DNA of 64,000 bases from contig NZ_JAKLTR010000004.1 of assembly GCF_022012415.1 (NCBI RefSeq), positions 248,001-312,000 of the forward strand, written 5' to 3'. How positions within the stretch are numbered: position 1 is the first letter of the stretch; each line of letters starts with the position of its first letter. Positions 58,687 to 64,000 of the stretch are shown piece after piece. Under the pieces are notes generated by a model. It worked only from the letters and a program-made list of their open reading frames with translations, had not been told where the DNA came from and searched no databases. This DNA is from Terrimonas ginsenosidimutans (GTDB taxonomy: Bacteria > Bacteroidota > Bacteroidia > Chitinophagales > Chitinophagaceae). A program made the position numbers and the translations under genes.

Positions 58687-59379
58687 ATGAGTTTTAATTC
58701 AGAATTCGAGAAATACGCGGTAAAGCATCGCGGATTATCCAGTAATACCCTCAACAGCTACGCTAACCATCTCGTAACCGCTATGACCCCGAACATCATC
58801 GAAGAAAGACCGATGAACGTCGCCGTGATGGATGTTTACAGCCGTTTGATGATGGACCGTATCATTTTCCTGGGCTATCCTGTTAACGACGAAATAGCGA
58901 ATATCATTACAGCGCAGCTATTGTTCCTCGACTCAACCGACCGCACGCGCGATATCAATATGTACATCAACAGCCCCGGTGGCAGCGTATACTCGGGCCT
59001 TGGCGTATATGACACCATGCAGTTTGTGGCGCCTGACGTATCAACCATCTGCATCGGCATGGCGGCTTCCATGGCTTGCGTTCTGCTCGGTGCGGGAACC
59101 AAGGGCAAAAGAGCAGCGCTGAAACATTCGCGCATCATGATGCACCAGCCGAGTGGCGCGATCGGCGGACAGGCAAGTGATATCGAGATCACCGTGAACG
59201 AGATCAGGAAACTGAAAAAAGAACTGTATGACGTAGTGAACTACCACACAGGCAAACCTATTGAGCAGATCGAAGCAGACTTCGACCGCGACAAGTGGAT
59301 GACAGCAACAGAAGCGAAGGAATATGGCCTGGTAGATGAGGTATTGCTGACAAATCCACGGAAGGAAAAGAAAGACTAA
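58687..59379 (+). CDS. clpP: ATP-dependent Clp protease proteolytic subunit (first copy)
   Basis: 230 residues. Catalytic triad: Ser128 in GMAASMACVLL, His153 in IMMHQPSGAIGGQA and Asp202 in DFDRDKWM. The N-terminal extension of about 35 residues (SEFEKYAVKHRGLSSNTLNS) may be a propeptide. INMYINSPGGSVYSGLGVYD is the oxyanion strand. Works as a heptameric ring with ClpX or another ATPase. The second clpP follows 101 bases later, with GCGAAT units in between, then clpX. Confidence 0.97.
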   Translation: MSFNSEFEKYAVKHRGLSSNTLNSYANHLVTAMTPNIIEERPMNVAVMDVYSRLMMDRIIFLGYPVNDEIANIITAQLLFLDSTDRTRDINMYINSPGGSVYSGLGVYDTMQFVAPDVSTICIGMAASMACVLLGAGTKGKRAALKHSRIMMHQPSGAIGGQASDIEITVNEIRKLKKELYDVVNYHTGKPIEQIEADFDRDKWMTATEAKEYGLVDEVLLTNPRKEKKD

Positions 59380-59382
59380 CAC

Positions 59383-59432
59383 GAAACGCGAATAAGGCGC
59401 GAATGGCCGCGAATAGACGCGAATCTCGAATG
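59383..59432. repeat. GCGAAT array between the two clpP genes
   Basis: Four to five GCGAAT or GCGCGAAT units (AACGCGAATAAGGCGCGAAT and AGACGCGAATCTCGAATGG) at about 10-base spacing; the same class occurs at 33350-33384. Confidence 0.65.
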
Positions 59433-59480
59433 GTGAACTATAATATTTGACAGACATTCAATAACATAATTTTTAATAAG

Positions 59481-60113
59481 ATGAATCGGAATCATTTTTT
59501 ATATAGCGATTGGAGGATGGATGATGAAGAAGAGGAGAAAGAAGAAACACCAAAGTCTGACATCATGATGTTCAGCAAAAGACTGGAAAAACATTTCTTT
59601 GATACCCGCAGCGTTTATCTGTGGGGCGTGGTGGACGATAAGAGCGCGAAGGACGTGGTGGCAAAATTGCTGCTGCTTGACGCTGATAAGCCAGGAGAAG
59701 AGATCAAATTCTATATCAACAGCCCCGGCGGCGTGGTCACAAGTGGCATGGTGATGTATGACACGATGCAGATGATCAAAAGCCCCGTGAGCACGATCTG
59801 TATGGGTCTTGCCGCATCGATGGGAAGCATTCTGCTGAGCGGTGGTAAGAAAGGCAAGCGCTTTATTTATCCAAGCGGCGAGGTGATGATCCACCAACCT
59901 TCACTCGGTGGTTATATCCGTGGTGTAAGCGCCGACCTGGAGATCCAGGCACGTCAGACAAAACGCGTAAAAGATATGGGTGCGAGAATTCTCGCAGACA
60001 ATTGCGGGAAGACTGTAGAGCAGATTCTAAAGGACTTCGACCGCGATTACTGGATGGATGCGCAGGAAGCAATCGACTATGGCATCGTAGATAAGATCAT
60101 TACGAAGCTGTAA
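59481..60113 (+). CDS. clpP: ATP-dependent Clp protease proteolytic subunit (second copy)
   Basis: 210 residues. Triad: Ser113 in GLAASMGSILLS, His138 in EVMIHQPSLGGY and Asp in DFDRDYWM. The N-terminus (FLYSDWRMDDEEEEKEETPK) is unusually acidic and unlike the first copy; sequence identity between the two is low apart from the catalytic core (YINSPGGVVTSGMVMYDTMQ). The pair may form mixed rings, as shown for two-ClpP systems elsewhere. Placed directly before clpX. Confidence 0.96.
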   Translation: MNRNHFLYSDWRMDDEEEEKEETPKSDIMMFSKRLEKHFFDTRSVYLWGVVDDKSAKDVVAKLLLLDADKPGEEIKFYINSPGGVVTSGMVMYDTMQMIKSPVSTICMGLAASMGSILLSGGKKGKRFIYPSGEVMIHQPSLGGYIRGVSADLEIQARQTKRVKDMGARILADNCGKTVEQILKDFDRDYWMDAQEAIDYGIVDKIITKL

Positions 60114-60150
60114 TCAGCTAAATATCAGAAGATTAAATAAGTTATAGGTA

Positions 60151-60180
60151 AAAACCGTCTTTCTCGGGACGGTTTTTTAT
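60151..60180 (+). terminator. Terminator between clpP and clpX
   Basis: AAAACCGTC and GACGGTTTT with TTATTTTTG following. The T run overlaps a TATTTTTG box (60178-60185) that may be the clpX -7 element. Confidence 0.75.
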
Positions 60181-60232
60181 TTTTGTAGTCTATTTCCGTA
60201 CCGTATTTGAATCAATATCTAAGGGAAAAAAC

Positions 60233-61486
60233 ATGGCTAAAAACATTTTGCATTGCTCGTTTTGCGGACGCAGCCGTGATGAGGTTAAGATCCTGATTGC
60301 CGGCCAGGAGGGACATATCTGCGAAAACTGTGTGGAACACGCAAGGGAGATCATTGATCAGGAACTGATGGTGAGAGATGAGAAAGCGCCTAACAGCTCT
60401 TTCAAGCTCACGATCAAAAAGCCGATCGAGATCAAAAAATTCCTGGACGAATATGTGATCGGACAGGATGAAGCAAAGAAAGTACTTGCGGTTGCTGTAT
60501 ACAATCACTATAAACGTCTGCAGCAAAGACCTGCTGATGTCAACGCGGCAGCCGGTAATGAGATCGAAATTGAAAAAAGCAATATCATCATGGTGGGGGA
60601 AACCGGTACCGGTAAAACCCTGCTGGCGAAAAGTATCGCCCGGATGCTGAATGTGCCTTTCGCGATCGTAGATGCGACTGTATTTACAGAAGCGGGATAT
60701 GTCGGTGAAGACGTAGAAAGCATTCTCACCCGGCTTCTCCAGGTTTGCAACTACGACGTAAATGCTGCTGAAAAAGGTATTGTATATATCGATGAGATCG
60801 ATAAGATCGCACGCAAAGGAGACAATCCTTCTATTACGCGGGATGTGAGTGGAGAAGGCGTACAACAGGGTATGCTGAAGCTGCTGGAAGGTACAGACGT
60901 ACTGGTTCCACCCCAGGGCGGAAGAAAACACCCGGAGCAAAAGCTCATCAAGATCAATACGCAGAACATCCTGTTCATCTGCGGTGGAGCATTTGACGGC
61001 ATCGATAAGATCATTGCAAGAAGGGTTCAGACCAATACGATCGGGTTCAACGTAGACAAGACGCTGCAGGAAAACATGAAGAAGAACCTGCTTCGTTATG
61101 TCAACGCCACAGATCTGAAACAGTTTGGCCTTATTCCGGAATTGCTTGGCCGTCTGCCGGTGGTTACCCATCTCGACCCGCTTGACGCAGAAACGTTAAG
61201 AGCGATCCTGACCCAGCCAAAGAATGCGTTGATGAAACAGTACAAGAAATTGTTTGAACTGGAAGGCATCGATCTTACTATTGAAAATGATGTGCTGGAT
61301 TTCATGGTAGAGCGTGCTGTTGAATACAAACTTGGCGCACGTGGCCTGAGAAGCATTTGCGAAGGCATCCTGACCGACGCAATGTTTGAACTGCCATCAT
61401 CCAAGGAAACATCCTTTACACTCGACCTTGATTACGCAAAACGTAAATTTGATAAGAGCAAACTCAGTCTGCTGAAAGTAGCCTGA
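60233..61486 (+). CDS. clpX: ATP-dependent Clp protease ATP-binding subunit ClpX
   Basis: 417 residues. Zinc-binding N-terminal domain [20 protein letters not shown] and [10 protein letters not shown] (four Cys), Walker [27 protein letters not shown], Walker [14 protein letters not shown], sensor region [29 protein letters not shown] (sensor-2 area) and the terminal [20 protein letters not shown]. Unfolds tagged proteins and feeds them to ClpP; the two clpP genes lie just upstream. Confidence 0.98.
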   Translation: MAKNILHCSFCGRSRDEVKILIAGQEGHICENCVEHAREIIDQELMVRDEKAPNSSFKLTIKKPIEIKKFLDEYVIGQDEAKKVLAVAVYNHYKRLQQRPADVNAAAGNEIEIEKSNIIMVGETGTGKTLLAKSIARMLNVPFAIVDATVFTEAGYVGEDVESILTRLLQVCNYDVNAAEKGIVYIDEIDKIARKGDNPSITRDVSGEGVQQGMLKLLEGTDVLVPPQGGRKHPEQKLIKINTQNILFICGGAFDGIDKIIARRVQTNTIGFNVDKTLQENMKKNLLRYVNATDLKQFGLIPELLGRLPVVTHLDPLDAETLRAILTQPKNALMKQYKKLFELEGIDLTIENDVLDFMVERAVEYKLGARGLRSICEGILTDAMFELPSSKETSFTLDLDYAKRKFDKSKLSLLKVA

Positions 61487-61507
61487 CAAATTAAAAAGTA
61501 AAAATAA

Positions 61508-61550
61508 CCTCGCTTAGGAACAGAGTTAACTCCGTCTTAAGCGAGGCTTT
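61508..61550 (+). terminator. clpX terminator with flanking AT array
   Basis: CCTCGCTTA and TAAGCGAGG form the stem, followed by CTTTTTTTAATTTTTA. AAAAAGTAAAAA (61493-61504) and TTTTTACTTTTGAA (61556-61569) form an outer inverted pair of the GTAAAAATT class. Confidence 0.9.
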
Positions 61551-61611
61551 TTTTAATTTTTACTTTTGAATTTTGACTTCAAAAAATATTTCCAATTTAA
61601 AATCTCTTCTT

Positions 61612-61758
61612 ATGCAGGAATTAATTGACAAACTGAAATCCGAAGCAGGCCTGACAGACGAGCAGGCTAAAAAAGCCATCGAATCTATCAAGAATTACGT
61701 CGTGGAAAAATTCCCAATGCTTGAAGGCGCTGTTGGTAGTCTTTTTGGCCAGGGATAA
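61612..61758 (+). CDS. 48-residue helical small protein
   Basis: Start at ATG 61612 (MQELIDKLKSEAGLTDEQAK) instead of the earlier TTG, since the extra residues are not structured. Amphipathic helices (KKAIESIKNYVVEKFPML) and a terminal LFGQG; no signal or motif. Its stop at 61756-61758 directly abuts the convergent lipoprotein gene. Small proteins of this type, related to DUF2267-like or DUF937-like helical folds, occur in Bacteroidota; function unknown. Confidence 0.7.
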   Translation: MQELIDKLKSEAGLTDEQAKKAIESIKNYVVEKFPMLEGAVGSLFGQG

Positions 61759-61884
61759 TTAGCGGATATCTCTGCATTTCTTCCCTCTGGGGTTATTGGC
61801 GGCTTCGTAAGGAGACATTGCGCGGTTACATGCCTGTAATCCGAGAGTGATAATCAGAACCAGCAGGATAATGCGTGTTTTCAT
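61759..61884 (-). CDS. 41-residue small lipoprotein
   Basis: Minus-strand frame from ATG 61882-61884 to TAA 61759-61761: MKTRIILLVLIITLGLQACN, then RAMSPYEAANNPRGKKCRDI and R. LQAC is a clear lipobox (Cys19), so the mature protein is 23 residues. The S-P-Y-x-A-A-N-x-P-R/K-G-K-x-C pattern is one I associate with tiny lipoproteins in Bacteroidota. The stop touches the stop of the convergent 48-residue gene with no gap. Gene prediction tools would miss it because of its size. Confidence 0.75.
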   Translation of the reverse strand: MKTRIILLVLIITLGLQACNRAMSPYEAANNPRGKKCRDIR

Positions 61885-62119
61885 AGATACCAGATTGATT
61901 TGTCGCTAAAATAATATCTGAAAGTGAAACATGCATTAGGATTATCCTTGTGAAATATGCTTGCGGAGAATCGAAAGTTTACTACACTGACAGGATAGTT
62001 TTTTAACTCTATCTTCGTATGAAGTAAGGCAGAGAGTGCAGAGTCCCGCAAAGGAAGCGAAGACAATTTTAGCGTCCTTGGCGGGACTCTGCACTCTCTG
62101 CCTTACTCCTAAGCCTGAA
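61885..62119. other. Gap with a perfect 26-bp inverted repeat
   Basis: No further gene. It holds the inverted repeat at 62023-62105. Confidence 0.6.
62023..62105. repeat. Perfect 26-bp inverted repeat
   Basis: GTAAGGCAGAGAGTGCAGAG-TCCCGC (62023-62048) is the exact reverse complement of 62080-62105, with a 31-base centre that itself carries AAAGGA/TCCTT. It lies between a minus-strand lipoprotein and the end of the minus-strand aldo/keto reductase gene. Confidence 0.9.
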
Positions 62120-63112
62120 CTACTTAAGAATCTCTTCAATCTCAGCAAGCTCCTCCGCCTCAAATCCCGTATTCCGCATTGCCTCAAGATTATCATCCAG
62201 CTGCTTCACAGAGCTGGCGCCGATGAGTACACTTGTTACCCGCCTGTCTTTTAAAACCCAAGCCAATGCCATCTGAGCGAGTGATTGTCCTCTTCTGATC
62301 GCAATTTCATTCAGCTTTTTTACTTTTTCTATTTTGTCTCCCGTTACATCTCCAACCTGCAAGAATCCGTTTGGGTTGGCAGCCCTCGAATCTTCCGGGA
62401 TGCCGTTTAAATACTTATTTGTCAGTAGTCCCTGCGCTAACGGAGAGAACGGAATACAACCCACACCATATTCTTCCAGTACATCCAGCAACCCTTCTTC
62501 CACCCAACGTACAAACATCGAATATTTGGGCTGATGGATCACACAGGGTGTTCCTAATTGCTTCAATACAGTAAAAGCTTCCTTTGACTGTTCTGCACTA
62601 TAATTTGAGATCCCCACATACAAGGCTTTTCCAGAACGAACGGCGTGGTCCAGCGCCTGCATGGTTTCTTCAATCGGTGTATTAGGATCCGGGCGATGAG
62701 AATAGAAAATATCTACATACTCAAGATCCATTCTTTTCAGACTTTGATCAAGACTGGAAAGAAGATACTTGCGCGAACCCCAGTCGCCATATGCTCCAGG
62801 CCACATTGTATAACCCGCTTTGGAAGAAATGATCAATTCATCGCGCAGATAACCGCTAAAGTCCTTACGCAGTATTTTACTAAAATTCTCTTCTGCGGAC
62901 CCCGGAGGGGGGCCGTAGTTATTAGCCAGGTCAAAGTGTGTAATGCCTTTATCGAACGCATGGCGGATGATAGCACGGCCGTTTTTAAAATCATCCACAT
63001 CACCGAAGTTGTGCCACAAGCCAAGAGACACAGCAGGAAGTTTCAGACCGCTTTTACCGCAGTGATTGTATTGCATGTGATCGTATCGGGAGGAGGAAGG
63101 AGTGTAAGACAT
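62120..63112 (-). CDS. Aldo/keto reductase of the YghZ (GPR) type
   Basis: 330 residues. The family signature DLANNYGPPPGSAEENF is exact, with catalytic Tyr in NYG, SSKAGYTMWPGAYGDWGSRK (Lys), IFYSHRPDPNTPIEE (His) and YVGISNYSAEQ. PFSPLAQGLLTNKYLNGIPE and ALAWVLKDRRVTSVLIGASS complete the NADPH-binding TIM barrel. YghZ-type enzymes reduce glyceraldehyde-3-phosphate stereoisomers or methylglyoxal. It is a single gene on the minus strand. Confidence 0.96.
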   Translation of the reverse strand: MSYTPSSSRYDHMQYNHCGKSGLKLPAVSLGLWHNFGDVDDFKNGRAIIRHAFDKGITHFDLANNYGPPPGSAEENFSKILRKDFSGYLRDELIISSKAGYTMWPGAYGDWGSRKYLLSSLDQSLKRMDLEYVDIFYSHRPDPNTPIEETMQALDHAVRSGKALYVGISNYSAEQSKEAFTVLKQLGTPCVIHQPKYSMFVRWVEEGLLDVLEEYGVGCIPFSPLAQGLLTNKYLNGIPEDSRAANPNGFLQVGDVTGDKIEKVKKLNEIAIRRGQSLAQMALAWVLKDRRVTSVLIGASSVKQLDDNLEAMRNTGFEAEELAEIEEILK

Positions 63113-63304
63113 GATGGACTAATTTTGATACGCTAATTTCGCGAATTACGGGATACCATCAGCCTTTAAAGAAAGAAGAAGGATACTGCCATCCCTAACG
63201 GAGATGGCAAACCTAAATGCTCGTTAACGATTACCGGCTTACCCGTTTGCTTTTCCTGTAAGAGTTCGGTAGAAGTGAAACTGTCTCAATTGCATGTTAC
63301 TTTA

Positions 63305-64000
63305 TCATCGTTTGTTCATCAACGCTTCCATTGCCGCAGCCAGGTAAACAAAGGGCGCATTCCAGTTGATCGCAATTTCATTTGATGCATAAGAACAGGC
63401 TACATCTGTATACATGGTTTCTGCCTCGGTAAATCGGTATTCACATTTATCCTGTACTATGGCTTTCGAATTCGGTCCCCCGGCAAGTAAGCCTGGTACA
63501 GGCGCATCAATATCATCCGCCATTGATGGACGGTGATGGGGATGTTTCGTTGATTGCTTTCCAAAGCCGGTTAGAAATGAATAACCGGTCGCATTGCGGC
63601 CAAGTAAGTAATCCAGGTTGGCTAATGCGCCATGCAAATACTTTTCTTCGCCGCTTATGAAGTAAGCATTTACCAGTAACCAACCCTGGTTGGCGGCAAC
63701 CGCGTTACTCCCCCAAATAAAATCTGTCTTTTTGCCCCCCATGGGCGTACAGAATGCATTGCGCTTTGAACCTTCGGTTAATTCATTTGCCAAACGAAGC
63801 ACGAGTGCATGAACCGGTTGCGACATATCCTTTCCCAGCGGACGTTTTGACGCAAAGCGAATCAGGCTGAAGCTTCCCAGCATACCGACATCCGGCCATC
63901 CTGGCAATACGTTCACCGCATCACTGTATTTCTTTACCGCCTCTGCATAAAGATCTTTGCCCGTAGTGATGTACAATTCCACCCCGGCCCAATACCATTC
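63305..64000 (-). CDS. Glycoside hydrolase family 9 protein, C-terminal part (gene runs off the right edge)
   Basis: The frame continues past the right edge (EWYWAGVELYI is the first visible stretch), so only about 231 residues are seen, without the N-terminus. Typical GH9 catalytic C-terminus: SNAVAANQGWLLVNAYFISG, LLGRNATGYSFLTGFG, HPHHRPSMADDIDAPVPG (catalytic His region), LLAGGPN and the terminal YTDVACSYASNEIAINWN-APFVYL (Glu acid). GH9 enzymes cleave beta-1,4-glucans such as cellulose. A secretion signal would be upstream. Confidence 0.93.
   Translation of the reverse strand, partial: EWYWAGVELYITTGKDLYAEAVKKYSDAVNVLPGWPDVGMLGSFSLIRFASKRPLGKDMSQPVHALVLRLANELTEGSKRNAFCTPMGGKKTDFIWGSNAVAANQGWLLVNAYFISGEEKYLHGALANLDYLLGRNATGYSFLTGFGKQSTKHPHHRPSMADDIDAPVPGLLAGGPNSKAIVQDKCEYRFTEAETMYTDVACSYASNEIAINWNAPFVYLAAAMEALMNKR

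Noticed and set aside
61942-62196. 84-codon minus-strand frame across the 26-bp inverted repeat
   Set aside because: It reads through both arms of the inverted repeat and into the reductase gene in another frame; not a gene.

Overview
The window looks like chromosomal DNA of a Bacteroidota species, most likely of the Chitinophagaceae type. Several things support this: a PKD-repeat protein with a gliding-motility (CHU_C type) C-terminal domain next to a PorP/SprF protein, a type IX secretion C-terminal sorting domain, a SusD remnant, TAnnTTTG-type -7 promoter boxes, and a dense core-gene layout with separate intergenic hairpins. Both ends cut genes: an unknown protein on the left and a GH9 glycoside hydrolase on the right.

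Layout. 1-8.2 kb is accessory and partly decayed: an edge-truncated unknown gene, a fatty-acid-hydroxylase remnant, a rhomboid protease, an HELAH metalloprotease-TPR protein, a secreted endonuclease/phosphatase, a frameshifted SusD remnant and a DUF4272 lipoprotein. 8.8-10.9 kb holds a conserved hypothetical gene, five tandem copies of a 146-bp repeat with a degenerate inverted copy, and a GIY-YIG nuclease. 11.3-15.7 kb has tRNA-Ala(GGC), a YtxH/holin-like envelope operon, citrate synthase and an LptF/G permease. 16.2-18.7 kb is a four-gene plus-strand signalling cassette (small protein, membrane protein, histidine kinase, LuxR-type regulator) lying between lptF/G and tgt. 20-31 kb is mostly housekeeping: glycosyltransferase, rsmG, a second response regulator, M1 peptidase, rsmI, purS-pssA, pepP and pckA. 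31-38 kb carries two small exported proteins, a deoxynucleoside kinase, trpS, gatC, two LolD-like ABC ATPases (one with an RDD membrane domain inserted in it) and a cobalamin adenosyltransferase. 38-44.7 kb has fabI, recN, a zinc-ribbon coiled-coil protein, a Nif3-like protein and a YitT-type membrane protein. 45-54 kb has small exported proteins, the 1440-residue PKD protein with PorP/SprF, a peroxiredoxin, a T9SS-sorted small protein and an RlmI-like methyltransferase. 55-61.5 kb is a protein-quality-control block (grpE-dnaJ, then clpP-clpP-clpX) split by a 1.7-kb nested repeat locus. The end has a pair of tiny genes, an aldo/keto reductase and the GH9 fragment.

Two things stand out. One is the ABC ATPase whose core is interrupted in frame by a complete RDD domain. 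The other is the intergenic DNA: many gaps contain short degenerate units (GATGGCC, GTTTAAAAG, GTAAAAATT, GGATTTGTT, GCGAAT, TCCATA) arranged as a direct array followed by its reverse complement, often around a hairpin terminator. At least two of these regions share an almost identical core and so look like copies of one non-coding element.
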